64,000 nucleotides of DNA from positions 248,001-312,000 of the forward strand of contig JBAZWD010000001.1 in assembly GCA_041660525.1 (NCBI GenBank). The letters run 5' to 3'. The DNA comes from JABCZS01 sp041660525. Lineage in GTDB: Bacteria; Pseudomonadota; Gammaproteobacteria; JABCZS01. The notes below the pieces were generated by a model. It did no database searches and was not told the DNA's origin. It saw only the letters and a program-made list of their open reading frames with translations. The translations under genes were made by a program, and so were the position numbers. Numbering within the stretch: the first letter of the stretch is position 1; each line of letters starts with the position of its first letter. Below, piece after piece: positions 35,930-44,469 of this stretch.

Positions 35930-36798
35930 CATTTAGAAATTATTTTTGCAATCTCGTTAAATAATTCAAAGCGCACGTGCGTATTGCGAAACACTAAACC
36001 CAGCTGTCGATATGGCGCTGGGTTTTTAAAAGGGATGTAACATACATTTGCGTTGGATGTTTGTGCGGCTAGCTTAGGCATTAAGGTTGATCCTAAATTT
36101 TGTGCCACCATATGACGCAAGGTCTCAAGACTTGTTGCTTGAAAATCGCCTTGATGTGCTGTTTGAATATTGTGACATACAGCGAGCGCTTGATCGCGTA
36201 AACAATGACCGTCTGCCAATAATAATATTTTCTCATCAACAATATCAGAAAGCGCAAGGGATTTTTTCTTGGCTAAAGGATTTTTATGATTCACTGCAAA
36301 ATAAAATGGCTCCGTAAATAAAGGAATAACGGTTAATGAATCTATTGAGATGGGTAATGCAACTATCGCTAAATCCAAATCACCATTTTGAATTTCATGT
36401 AATAAATCTTGTGTTTGGTCTTCATGCAACCATAAAGATAGTTTTGGTAATTGGTTATGTAAGTTTTGAATCATTTGCGGCAATAAATAAGGCCCGAGAG
36501 TAGGAATAATGCCAAGGTGCAAATCACCGGTAAGCGGATCTTGTACGGTTTTCGCATAAGTTTTTATCGCATCAATATCTTGCAAAATACGCTGCGCTTT
36601 TTGTGCAATCACTATTCCTGCAGGCGTTAAGCGTACATTTTTATTATTACGTTCTACCAATGTCACACCTAAGCGATCTTCGAGCTTTTTGAGCTGAACG
36701 CTGAGCGTAGGTTGGCTCACATGCGTCATTTGTGCTGCTTTGCCAAAATGCAGTGTTTGGGCCACAGCCACCAGATAGTTTAAATCGCGCAGTTTCAT
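35923..36798 (-). CDS. oxyR: Hydrogen peroxide-responsive LysR regulator OxyR
   Basis: Peroxide sensor of 291 residues. The LysR winged helix is at 1-60. The redox cysteines fall at C199 and C208 in GHCLRDQALAVC, the same numbers as E. coli OxyR, with conserved residues around the peroxidatic Cys, so the disulfide switch should work. It is divergent from dps, and the shared intergenic region has an OxyR-type site overlapping its own start codon, suggesting autoregulation. Confidence 0.95.
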   Translation of the reverse strand: MKLRDLNYLVAVAQTLHFGKAAQMTHVSQPTLSVQLKKLEDRLGVTLVERNNKNVRLTPAGIVIAQKAQRILQDIDAIKTYAKTVQDPLTGDLHLGIIPTLGPYLLPQMIQNLHNQLPKLSLWLHEDQTQDLLHEIQNGDLDLAIVALPISIDSLTVIPLFTEPFYFAVNHKNPLAKKKSLALSDIVDEKILLLADGHCLRDQALAVCHNIQTAHQGDFQATSLETLRHMVAQNLGSTLMPKLAAQTSNANVCYIPFKNPAPYRQLGLVFRNTHVRFELFNEIAKIISKCY

Positions 36799-36833
36799 AG
36801 TTAAAACCTATTGATATTATTAATACAATACAT
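36797..36833. promoter_or_regulatory. OxyR binding site between oxyR and dps
   Basis: The OxyR consensus is four ATAG/CTAT blocks spaced by 7 nt. Here ATAG (36797-36800), N7, CTAT (36808-36811) is a perfect half, followed after N7 by ATTA (36819-36822) and after N7 by ACAT (36830-36833), weaker matches in exact register. The site ends directly before the dps -35 box. Confidence 0.72.
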
Positions 36834-36862
36834 TTTACAATAGATTAAGCCTAAAGTATAGT
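36834..36862 (+). promoter_or_regulatory. dps promoter
   Basis: TTTACA (36834-36839), 17-nt spacer, TATAGT (36857-36862). It adjoins the OxyR site, the geometry of an OxyR-activated class I promoter. Transcription would start about 27 nt before the dps ATG. Confidence 0.68.
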
Positions 36863-36896
36863 TTCATTATGTTCATTTAAATTAAAGGAAAATACC

Positions 36897-37325
36897 ATGA
36901 AAACAGCACCCTTAAAATTAGTTTTGGCCAATACTTACGCCTTATATCTTAAAACTCAGAATTACCACTGGAATGTGACTGGAATGCATTTTGCTGCTTT
37001 GCACCGCTTATTTGACGAGCAATACAATGAATTAGCCGAAAGTGTCGATGAAATAGCCGAACATATTCGCATGCAAAATGATTTGGCACCGGGCTCATTT
37101 AATGAATTCCAAAAAATAAATAAAATTTCCGATGCAAAATCAAATCTTGATGCGCAAGCCATGATTACTGATTTACTAGAAAGTCATACTTTATTATTAG
37201 CATTATTAGAAGATACCTTAAAGCAAGCACAAATCGAGTCTGATGAAGTCGTCGCTGATTTTATGATTGAGCGTATGGGTGCACATAAAAAACACCAATG
37301 GATGTTGCGAAGTTTGATCGCTTAA
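36897..37325 (+). CDS. dps: Dps-family DNA protection/mini-ferritin
   Basis: Ferritin-like protein of 142 residues that oxidises ferrous iron with peroxide and coats DNA. Dimer-interface ferroxidase ligands are visible in NYHWNVTGMHFAALHRLFDE and AESVDEIAEHIRMQ. AAAGGA precedes the ATG. The N-terminal DNA-binding tail is very short, so DNA binding may be weak. Likely activated by OxyR. Confidence 0.93.
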   Translation: MKTAPLKLVLANTYALYLKTQNYHWNVTGMHFAALHRLFDEQYNELAESVDEIAEHIRMQNDLAPGSFNEFQKINKISDAKSNLDAQAMITDLLESHTLLLALLEDTLKQAQIESDEVVADFMIERMGAHKKHQWMLRSLIA

Positions 37326-37356
37326 GTAATGTGTATTCATAGTAGATCCCTATTGC

Positions 37357-37399
37357 ATGTAAAAAGGATTTTACATACAATGTAATTATATTATAATTA
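37357..37399. promoter_or_regulatory. brnTA operator region with two perfect palindromes
   Basis: ATGTAAAA (37357-37364) and TTTTACAT (37369-37376) flank AGGA. TAATTATA (37383-37390) and TATAATTA (37392-37399) flank a single T. Both lie within 60 nt of the brnT start and are likely sites for BrnA autorepression; the second also contains -10-like sequence. Confidence 0.6.
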
Positions 37400-37416
37400 T
37401 ATATGCAGAGGGAAAA

Positions 37417-37704
37417 ATGAGTGATATTCACTTCGAATGGAATCAAGCAAAGGCCAAATCAAACTTTTTAAAACATGGAATCAGTTTTGATGAAGCTAAG
37501 GCAGTGTTTTTGGATGAGAATGCTAGAATTATCGAAGATCCAGATCATTCTGAAGAGGAGGATAGATTCATTATATTAGGCTTTAGCTTTAAGCTACGCT
37601 TATTAATCGTATGCTATTGCTATCGTGAAATCGATGAGACTATTCGCATCATTTCTTCACGTAAAGCGACTCGGAATGAGGCTAAAATTTATGAGGAATA
37701 TTGA
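37417..37704 (+). CDS. brnT: BrnT family ribonuclease toxin
   Basis: RelE-fold toxin of 95 residues; the BrnT signature FEWNQAKAKSNFLKHGISFDEA starts the protein (split here in reading as WNQAKAKSNFLKHG and ISFDEA), with RFIILGFS and RIISSRKATRNEAKIYEE at the C-terminus. The toxin-first order is the usual brnTA arrangement. Confidence 0.93.
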   Translation: MSDIHFEWNQAKAKSNFLKHGISFDEAKAVFLDENARIIEDPDHSEEEDRFIILGFSFKLRLLIVCYCYREIDETIRIISSRKATRNEAKIYEEY

Positions 37705-37705
37705 T

Positions 37706-37915
37706 ATGAGAAAAGAGTATGATTTTTCTACTTCCAAAAAGAACCCTTATGCGAAAAGATTAAAAAGGCAAGTCACCATTCGTATAGATGAAGAAACAAT
37801 TGCTTATTTTAAAGATATGGCAGAAGACAAAGAGATTCCTTATCAAACACTGATTAATCTTTATTTGCGAGATTGTGCTCTAAAACACAAAGATTTAAAA
37901 ATTAATTGGAAATAA
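37706..37915 (+). CDS. brnA: BrnA family antitoxin
   Basis: Ribbon-helix-helix antitoxin of 69 residues; the RHH core is KRQVTIRIDEETIAYFKDMA followed by PYQTLINLYLRDC. The ATG at 37706 has GAGGA 8 nt upstream, inside the end of brnT, and starts 1 nt after the brnT stop; the in-frame ATG at 37691 would overlap. Its stop overlaps the convergent ThiE-like gene by 14 nt. Confidence 0.9.
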   Translation: MRKEYDFSTSKKNPYAKRLKRQVTIRIDEETIAYFKDMAEDKEIPYQTLINLYLRDCALKHKDLKINWK

Positions 37916-38474
37916 AGCGAATCCCCATAATCCCTTGCCCACCGCGTGCGAGGGCTTCTGGTTTATCGCTTAATGATAATCCGCCCAACGCGTAAACGGG
38001 TAAGGAAGTTTGCGCAGCCAATGTTTGAAAAGCGTCCCAACCCAATGGTGTTTTCTCAGGATGAGATAATGTTTTTTTTACCGGTGAAATCGAGACAAAA
38101 TCTAAATGTAATTTTTGTGCATGTAGAAGTTCTTCTAGGTTGTGACAATATGCACCGACCCAGTAATCTGTTGATAAAGGGCGCTCGGAATATTCCATTA
38201 AGCGTTCTGAATTTAAATAACAGCCTTTAGCATTTAATTGTATTACTTGTGAAACAGAACCATTAATCATGAGTGGGATATTGTGTTTTTGGCAAAAGTC
38301 AGAAAATAATGAATACACATGATTAAACGCGTCAGGGTTTAATAATGTTTGTCTAAATTGAATCGCACGAATGCCTTGTTTGAATCTTGTATCCAAAAGC
38401 GCTAATAAAGATTCGCATTCATCTTGCGCGTTAATGTCCGGTGTAATCCACCAACAATCCGGTAAATGTATCAT
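37902..38474 (-). CDS. ThiE/TenI-like TIM-barrel protein with altered active site
   Basis: Thiamine phosphate synthase superfamily, about 190 residues. The fold signatures are there: GIRAIQFRQ for the ThiE (V)QLREK strand, SISPVKKTLSHPEKTPLGW for the phosphate loop, and PVYALGGLS near the end. Key ThiE positions differ: the NDR motif reads NGS, GVHLGQxD reads GCYLNSE, so the Mg-binding aspartates are absent. It matches better the C-terminal domain often fused to MutT Nudix hydrolases than a true thiamine enzyme. I prefer the ATG at 38474; the frame also opens at a TTG (38510). Confidence 0.65.
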   Translation of the reverse strand: MIHLPDCWWITPDINAQDECESLLALLDTRFKQGIRAIQFRQTLLNPDAFNHVYSLFSDFCQKHNIPLMINGSVSQVIQLNAKGCYLNSERLMEYSERPLSTDYWVGAYCHNLEELLHAQKLHLDFVSISPVKKTLSHPEKTPLGWDAFQTLAAQTSLPVYALGGLSLSDKPEALARGGQGIMGIRFISN

Positions 38475-38548
38475 CTTTGGGATTTTATATGAGTTGTTTA
38501 AAATAGGCAAAATGTGTTAGGGTGGGCTTCGTTTTCATGGAGGTGTTT

Positions 38549-39838
38549 ATGCACGATACCACACAATCTCAAGCTTTATTTGCACAAGCCAAAAAATTTA
38601 TTCCAGGCGGTGTTAATTCGCCAGTGCGCGCTTTTAAAGCCGTAGGCGGTACACCCATTTTCTTTAAAAGTGCCAAAGGTGCGCATTTATTTGATGAAGA
38701 TGGCAATCGTTATATTGATTATATTGGTTCATGGGGACCGATGATTTTAGGACACTGTGATCCCGATGTTGTTGCTGCAGTACAATATGCGGCAAGTCAG
38801 GGTTTAAGTTTTGGCGCGCCTACCGCATTAGAAACACAATTGTGTGAATTATTATGTCAGCTGGTTCCATCATTAGAACAAGTACGTTTAGTTAATTCCG
38901 GCACAGAAGCCGGCATGTCTGCAATTCGCTTAGCACGTGGCTATACCGGTCGCGATAAAATTATTAAGTTTGCCGGTTGTTATCATGGCCATGATGATTC
39001 TTTATTAGTGAAGGCTGGCTCAGGCGCCTTAACGTTTGGAACGCCGAGCTCACCTGGCGTGCCACAAGGTACGGTAGCAAATACCTTAACTGCTTACTTC
39101 AATGATTTAGATAGCGTTGAGCGTTTGTTTAAACAATTCGGTGAACAAATCGCCGCTATCATTGTAGAACCTGTTGCCGGTAATATGAATTGTATTCCTC
39201 CTGTAAAAGGTTTCTTGGAAGGATTGCGGCAATTGTGCGATCAATACGGCAGCGTATTAATTTTTGATGAAGTCATGACAGGATTTCGTGTTCATTTAAA
39301 TGGCGCTCAAGCTTTATATAACATTAAGCCGGATATGACGATATTGGGTAAAGTCATAGGCGGCGGTTTGCCAGTCGGTGCATTTGGTGGTAAAAAAGAA
39401 ATTATGAAGCATTTATCGCCTGAAGGACCTGTTTATCAAGCGGGTACTTTATCCGGTAATCCTATTGCTGTGACGGCAGGATTAGCGACCTTGCGTAAAG
39501 TGCAAGCTCCTGATTTTTATGAAAATTTAACTAAAAAAACACAAGCGCTTTGCGATGGATTTGCACTCGCAGCCAAAGAGGCTAATATTGCTGTGAGTAC
39601 GCATGCCGTCGGCGGTATGTTTGGTTGGTATTTTAGTGATGAAAAAAACATCACTACTTATGATCAGGCAATGGCTTGCAATAGCGAGCGATTTAAGTTA
39701 TTTTTCCATGCGATGTTAAATGAAGGTGTTTATTTAGCGCCTTCGTGTTTTGAAGCAGGATTTGTATCAAGCATGCATCAAGAAGAAGATATAGCCTATA
39801 CATTACAGGCTTGTAAAAAGGCGTTTCAATTGCTTTAG
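38549..39838 (+). CDS. hemL: Glutamate-1-semialdehyde 2,1-aminomutase
   Basis: PLP enzyme making 5-aminolevulinate in the C5 haem pathway, 429 residues. Motifs: FIPGGVNSPVRAF, SGTEAGMSAIRLARG, GCYHGHDD, the Asp in LIFDEVMTGFR and the PLP lysine in ILGKVIGGGLPVGAFGG. The ATG at 38549 follows GGAGGT by 5 nt; the upstream GTG at 38522 is less likely. With hemE elsewhere in the window this shows endogenous haem synthesis. Confidence 0.95.
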   Translation: MHDTTQSQALFAQAKKFIPGGVNSPVRAFKAVGGTPIFFKSAKGAHLFDEDGNRYIDYIGSWGPMILGHCDPDVVAAVQYAASQGLSFGAPTALETQLCELLCQLVPSLEQVRLVNSGTEAGMSAIRLARGYTGRDKIIKFAGCYHGHDDSLLVKAGSGALTFGTPSSPGVPQGTVANTLTAYFNDLDSVERLFKQFGEQIAAIIVEPVAGNMNCIPPVKGFLEGLRQLCDQYGSVLIFDEVMTGFRVHLNGAQALYNIKPDMTILGKVIGGGLPVGAFGGKKEIMKHLSPEGPVYQAGTLSGNPIAVTAGLATLRKVQAPDFYENLTKKTQALCDGFALAAKEANIAVSTHAVGGMFGWYFSDEKNITTYDQAMACNSERFKLFFHAMLNEGVYLAPSCFEAGFVSSMHQEEDIAYTLQACKKAFQLL

Positions 39839-39847
39839 GAGAGTATT

Positions 39848-40276
39848 ATGCCGGGGACTAGTAAAAATATTGATTTCCAACCTTATAAACCTAAAAAGGG
39901 TGAAGATTACATGAGCGATGCGCAATTAGCGCACTTTCGTTCTATTTTGGAAAAAATGCGTCAAGAGCTCATGGAAGAAGTCGACATGACGGTTGCGCAT
40001 TTGCAAGAAGAACCAGGCCATTTACCTGATCCCAATGATCAAGCCTCGCGCGAAGAAGAATTTAATTTAGAATTAAAAACCCGTAATCGTGAAGGCAAAC
40101 TGATTCATAACATTGAAGCAGCGCTAGATCGTATTAATCAAAAAGCTTACGGTTACTGCGAAATGTGTGATGAAGAAATTGGTCTGAAACGTTTAGAGGC
40201 AAGACCCACAGCCAAGTTATGTATTGATTGCAAAACCATCGCTGAAGTCAAAGAGAAGCAGTTTGCTGAAAGTTAA
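39848..40276 (+). CDS. dksA: RNA polymerase-binding transcription factor DksA
   Basis: Secondary-channel factor that works with ppGpp, 142 residues. The coiled-coil tip has the DxxDxA motif as DPNDQAS and the zinc finger is CEMCDEEIGLKRLEARPTAKLCIDC read as CEMC and CIDC. In Legionellales DksA contributes to the stringent control of the transmissive phase. Nine nt after hemL. Confidence 0.96.
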   Translation: MPGTSKNIDFQPYKPKKGEDYMSDAQLAHFRSILEKMRQELMEEVDMTVAHLQEEPGHLPDPNDQASREEEFNLELKTRNREGKLIHNIEAALDRINQKAYGYCEMCDEEIGLKRLEARPTAKLCIDCKTIAEVKEKQFAES

Positions 40277-40299
40277 CCACGGGCGATGTTGTTGAGATT

Positions 40300-41649
40300 G
40301 TGATTCAAAAGTTATTTAATATTTTATTTAAAAAAAAATCGGATTACTCTGAACAAGCGGTAATTATTCCACGTGCAGCGCATGGTCTGTCTCGCAAACA
40401 CATTAACCCTCACGCTATAAAAGTTTTATACCGATTGAATGACGCAGGTTTTGCAGCGTATTTAGTGGGCGGGGGTGTGCGGGATTTATTGCTCTGTAAA
40501 AAACCCAAAGACTTTGATGTCGCCACGAATGCCACACCTGAAGAAGTTAAAAAATTATTTCGTAATTGTTTACTCATTGGTCGCAGGTTTCGTATTGCGC
40601 ACGTGCGTTTTGGTCAAGATATTATTGAAGTCACGACTTTTCGCTCAGAGTCTGCGGGTGGTGATGATGAGCGTAAACATTCAAAGTTAGGCATGTTATT
40701 GCGTGATAATGTGTACGGCACTATCGGTGAAGATGCCATGCGTCGCGATTTCACTATCAACGCCTTGTATTATAATATCGCAGATTTTTCTGTGACAGAT
40801 TTTACCCAAGGTATTCAAGATTTAAATGACAAAGTCATCCGTTTAATTGGCAAGCCCACGGTGCGTTATCAAGAAGATCCCGTACGTTTATTACGTGCCA
40901 TTCGCTTTGCGGCAAAATTACATTTTACTTTACACGAAGACACTGAAAAGCCCATCGCGAAATCTGCAAATTTATTGGTACATGTTGCACCGGCACGTTT
41001 ATTTGATGAATTCTTAAAATTATTCTTTAAAGGTGATGCGCGCAATACTTATTTTTTATTAGAAAAATACGGTTTATTAAAATATTTACTACCCATAGAT
41101 CAAGAAAAATTATCTAAAGATCAGCAAACATTTATTGAGCAAGCCTTAATTAAAACGGATGAGCGCGTTGAGCATGATCAAAGCGTTAATCCTGCTTTTT
41201 TATTAGCGGTATTTTTATGGCCCAAGTTTAATGATGCGTTAGACGCATATAAAGCAGCGCGTTTGAGCCCAACATTGGCCACACAAAAAGCCTTATCCAA
41301 AGTATTAAACAGCAATGAATTACCCATGGCGATTCCTAAACGTTTAACAGAAATTATTAGTGATATTTGGTCGCTGCAATGGCGCTTAACTTATTTAGTA
41401 CGCCATCAAGCGGTTTATATGAGTGTTCATAAACGCATGCGCGCAGCTTATGATTTTTTAGTATTACGCGCCAGCAGTGATCCGACTTTATTAGAAGCAG
41501 CGGCGTGGTGGACGCATTTTCAAGCTGTTGATCATGATGCCCAACAATTATTATTAGAACAATTACCGGTTGCACCTAAAAAAGCAAAACGTTATAAAAG
41601 AAAACCGAATAGGAAAAAAAGTGAAAGCGTATCTAGCGTTGGGGAGTAA
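40300..41649 (+). CDS. pcnB: Poly(A) polymerase I
   Basis: Adds 3' poly(A) tails to RNA, marking it for decay; 449 residues. Class II nucleotidyltransferase head with LVGGGVRDLLL and the DxD motif in KDFDVATNATPEEV, then RRDFTINALYYN and PVRLLRAIRFAAKL. The C-terminus is basic (KKAKRYKRKPNRKK). The start is non-canonical: GTG at 40300, preceded by ATT; E. coli pcnB begins with AUU, so the exact start is open. The dksA-pcnB-folK order is conserved in gammaproteobacteria. Confidence 0.93.
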   Translation: MIQKLFNILFKKKSDYSEQAVIIPRAAHGLSRKHINPHAIKVLYRLNDAGFAAYLVGGGVRDLLLCKKPKDFDVATNATPEEVKKLFRNCLLIGRRFRIAHVRFGQDIIEVTTFRSESAGGDDERKHSKLGMLLRDNVYGTIGEDAMRRDFTINALYYNIADFSVTDFTQGIQDLNDKVIRLIGKPTVRYQEDPVRLLRAIRFAAKLHFTLHEDTEKPIAKSANLLVHVAPARLFDEFLKLFFKGDARNTYFLLEKYGLLKYLLPIDQEKLSKDQQTFIEQALIKTDERVEHDQSVNPAFLLAVFLWPKFNDALDAYKAARLSPTLATQKALSKVLNSNELPMAIPKRLTEIISDIWSLQWRLTYLVRHQAVYMSVHKRMRAAYDFLVLRASSDPTLLEAAAWWTHFQAVDHDAQQLLLEQLPVAPKKAKRYKRKPNRKKSESVSSVGE

Positions 41650-42118
41650 TCTTGAAGACCCCGTTTCACAATTAAAAAAAGCCTTATCGCATATTGAAAA
41701 AATCTCGCAAACGCAAATATTAAAAATCTCGCCTTTTTATAAAAACCCACCCATGGGCCCACAAAATCAAGATGATTTTGTAAATGCAGTGATAGAACTG
41801 GAAACAGATCTAGACGTAAAACCACTTCTTTATGCTTTTCAAGCGATAGAGCAAAAAATGGGACGGGTGCGTTTAGAGCGCTGGGGTGCACGAATTATTG
41901 ATTTAGATTTATTGTTATTTGATAATTTAGTTTTTCAAGATCATGAATTAACACTGCCGCATCCTGGAATTTATGATCGTATATTTTTCTTAAAACCTTT
42001 GCATGATATTGCGCCGGATTTATTATTATTTAAACCCGAACTAATAGCCATTTTAAATAATGACCGTGCGAAAATGCAAGTGCTTGTGGATGATCAGGTC
42101 CTGCAAACCCTGTCTTGA
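41621..42118 (+). CDS. folK: 6-hydroxymethyl-7,8-dihydropterin pyrophosphokinase
   Basis: Folate synthesis; 165 residues. Motifs YLALGSNLEDP, FYKNPPMGPQNQDDFVNAV, and ERWGARIIDLDLLLF with the two Mg-binding Asp. I use the GTG at 41621 (AGGA 6 nt upstream), which overlaps the end of pcnB by 29 nt and gives the standard N-terminus; an ATG at 41570 would add 17 unusual residues. Its 3' end overlaps the frameshifted methyltransferase gene on the other strand. Confidence 0.92.
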   Translation: MKAYLALGSNLEDPVSQLKKALSHIEKISQTQILKISPFYKNPPMGPQNQDDFVNAVIELETDLDVKPLLYAFQAIEQKMGRVRLERWGARIIDLDLLLFDNLVFQDHELTLPHPGIYDRIFFLKPLHDIAPDLLLFKPELIAILNNDRAKMQVLVDDQVLQTLS

Positions 42119-43204
42119 TAATTTGCAAATTTTTATTACAAGCCAATGCTGCATCTAAAAGCATGCGCATAAAATCTTCTAAACTCATCGCTTGCGAACA
42201 ACTGCAAGTCAGTAAATAACCGCCTGGTGCTAATGCGCAAAGTGCAGCTTTATTGAGTTGTAAATATTTACGCTTGGCATTATTTAAATGCTTATGCGAA
42301 GGCGCAAGTTTAGGTGGATCTAAAATAATTAAATCTTGTCCCTTATTTTCAAGCAGTGCCTCTTGCGCTTCTTGCTCGATAAAATTAATTTATAATTATT
42401 GATTCTCGCATTTTCTTGTGCAAGCGCTATTGCAGTATTTGAGGTGTCCACACCTATCACAGAACTTGCGCCACCTAACGCAGCATTTAAAGCAAACCCA
42501 CCGTTAAAACAGCATGCATCTAATACTTTTTTATTTTTCGCAAGACTGCGCACCAGTAAACGTGTTTCACGCTGGTCACAATAAAAACCTGTTTTTTGTC
42601 CGTCGAATGGATTGATTTGATACAAAATCCCATTTTCTTTAATCGTGATATTGTCTATATTATTGTGAGTCGTAGATTCGGGTAAATCAACACCATCTTG
42701 TTTTAGTGATTTTTCATGAAAGCGCCAAATGATTTTTTTCTCGGGAAAATGCGCGTTTAATAATTCTTCTAATAAATCTTTTTGCTGTAAAACATAAGCG
42801 GCGCTTCCTTGTGCAACCAAATACTCACCCAGTACATCAATCGTTAAACCTGAAAGTTTATCGCCTTCACTATTAATTAAACGGTAGGCATTAGTTTCTT
42901 CATTGGGTAAATTTAAAGTACGACGCAAGGCAATCGCATCTTGTATGCGTGCATTTAAAGCAAATTTTATATCTGCAAATTGCGCACCTTCGCTAGTCCA
43001 GGCAATTAAGCGCACGCGATACAGCGAATGTGGATTATAAAAGCCATAAGCAATAGGCACATGTTTGGCATCGTTTATACAGACCCAATCGCCAAGGGTA
43101 AGTTTCCCTTCTTGTTCAATGGCTTTGGGATAAACTAAAGGATTCCCTGCCCAAAAAGGCTTGGAAAATCCGGGTTTAATGGTGATAATAGGGATGTTTT
43201 TCAT
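42030..43204 (-). pseudogene. rlmI: RlmI-like rRNA (cytosine-C5)-methyltransferase gene with a frameshift
   Basis: The N-terminal 270 codons from ATG 43204 encode a PUA domain (KPGFSKPFWAGNPLVYPKAI), a middle domain and the start of the Rossmann methyltransferase fold (FDGQKTGFYCDQRETR, VLDACCFNGGFALNAA). Near 42400 the frame is lost and ends at 42329. In a frame shifted by one base the rest is intact: FIEQEAQEALLENKGQDLIILDPPKLAPS with the catalytic-region DPPK, LLTCSCSQ with a conserved Cys, and GPDHPQALAF...YLKWLLVRV, ending at 42030. Restored length is about 391 residues (E. coli RlmI 396). One base appears missing in the AT-rich stretch 42384-42406. The 3' end overlaps folK by 89 nt, antisense. 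Confidence 0.8.
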
Positions 43205-43229
43205 GTTAATATAGACTACCTTGGAAGTT

Positions 43230-43973
43230 ATGCTGCGTCAATTATCATCGATAAATAATTATTTAAAAGGAAGCATTTTTATGTTGCTGGCCAATAGTGC
43301 TTTAGCTTTGCCACAAGGATTTGTGGATGTGCAAACCATAGCTCCCTCGATTATTGTCGATTTGCGGTATATTGGAGATGATAATTTTATCGGCAGACCG
43401 ATTCCAGGTTACAAAGACAATCGCGCAGTTTTAACGCTCGAAGCTGCCCAAGCCTTAAAAAAAGCGCAAGAACTCGCTAAAAAAGATGGCTACTCTTTGG
43501 TGATTTATGATGCATATCGCCCGCAACGTGCTAGTGGTGCGTTTAAAGTTTGGAGCAAGGATATAAACGATATGCAAATGCAAGCGTGGTATTATCCCAG
43601 AATTAATAAAAAAATGTTATTTGAAGAAAACTATATTGCGGAATTTTCCAGTCATAATCGCGGTAGCACAGTTGATATTACCTTAATTTCTTTATCTAAA
43701 ACGTTGCATGCGATTAAACCCGTGCGTCGCACCTTAGAAGATGGTTTTGAAATTTGGTTTTTAGATGATGGTACCGTAGATATGGGTTCTTCATTTGATT
43801 TATTTGATAAAGCATCGCATTATGAAAATGATTTAGTAACACCTGATCATAAAAAACAACGTGAATATTTACGTTCGATCATGGCGCAAGCTGGCTTTGA
43901 TCATTACCCCGAAGAATGGTGGCATTTTACGCTTAAAAATGAACCATTTCCCGAAACTTATTTTGATTTTTAA
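43230..43973 (+). CDS. VanX/DdpX-type D-Ala-D-Ala dipeptidase
   Basis: Zinc dipeptidase family M15D, 247 residues. Conserved features: SIIVDLRYIGDDNFIGRPIPGY, YDAYRPQRAS, metal ligands in SSHNRGSTVDIT (His and Asp) and EEWWHFT (Glu base and His). The N-terminus from the ATG at 43230 looks like a signal peptide ending ALA/LPQG, so the enzyme would be periplasmic and act on peptidoglycan-derived dipeptides. A TTG at 43221 and an ATG at 43281 (with AGGA 9 nt upstream) are alternative starts. No vanH or vanA-like gene is adjacent, so vancomycin resistance is not implied. Confidence 0.87.
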   Translation: MLRQLSSINNYLKGSIFMLLANSALALPQGFVDVQTIAPSIIVDLRYIGDDNFIGRPIPGYKDNRAVLTLEAAQALKKAQELAKKDGYSLVIYDAYRPQRASGAFKVWSKDINDMQMQAWYYPRINKKMLFEENYIAEFSSHNRGSTVDITLISLSKTLHAIKPVRRTLEDGFEIWFLDDGTVDMGSSFDLFDKASHYENDLVTPDHKKQREYLRSIMAQAGFDHYPEEWWHFTLKNEPFPETYFDF

Positions 43974-43986
43974 TAGGACTAAATTC

Positions 43987-44469
43987 ATGGCTAAACCTCA
44001 TGCCCCACGTAGTGTATTTACTAATCCGATTCATTTTATCGCCTTTGGTTTTGGCGCCGGCGCTATACCGTTTGCGCCAGGAACATTCGGTACTCTAATT
44101 GCCATCCCACTTTATTATGTGATGCAAGATTTAAGTTTAATCACTTATTTATTAACGACGGTCGCGATTATTATTTTCGGCACGTGGGTTTCCCATAAAA
44201 CCGAAAAAGATCTAGGCGTGCCTGATCATTCAGGCATAGTTATCGATGAAATTGCTGGATTTTTAGTGACCATGATAGCGGCGCCCAAAGGGTGGCTTTG
44301 GATTGCATTAGGTTTTATTTTATTCAGAATTTTTGATATTTGGAAACCATTTCCAATTCGTTATCTTGACCAACATGTCCCCGGTGGCGCAGGGATTATG
44401 TTGGATGATATTATTGCTGGGTTTTATGCTTGGATTGTTTTGTGGGCAATCGTTAGGACTTTGGCTTAA
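43987..44469 (+). CDS. pgpA: Phosphatidylglycerophosphatase A
   Basis: Membrane phosphatase that makes phosphatidylglycerol, 160 residues with four hydrophobic segments. Motifs FGFGAGAIPFAPGTFGT, DHSGIVIDEIAGF, the FRIFDIWKPFPIRY signature and MLDDIIAG are all present. ATG at 43987, 13 nt after the dipeptidase. Its stop overlaps the convergent hypothetical gene by 17 nt. Confidence 0.95.
   Translation: MAKPHAPRSVFTNPIHFIAFGFGAGAIPFAPGTFGTLIAIPLYYVMQDLSLITYLLTTVAIIIFGTWVSHKTEKDLGVPDHSGIVIDEIAGFLVTMIAAPKGWLWIALGFILFRIFDIWKPFPIRYLDQHVPGGAGIMLDDIIAGFYAWIVLWAIVRTLA

Noticed and set aside
38460..38560. TPP riboswitch near the ThiE-like gene
   Set aside because: No CUGAGA or other THI-box core is visible, and the gap to hemL is too short.
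43230..43973. Vancomycin resistance locus
   Set aside because: The VanX-like enzyme has no vanH, vanA/B or vanRS neighbours; an exported catabolic dipeptidase is more likely.
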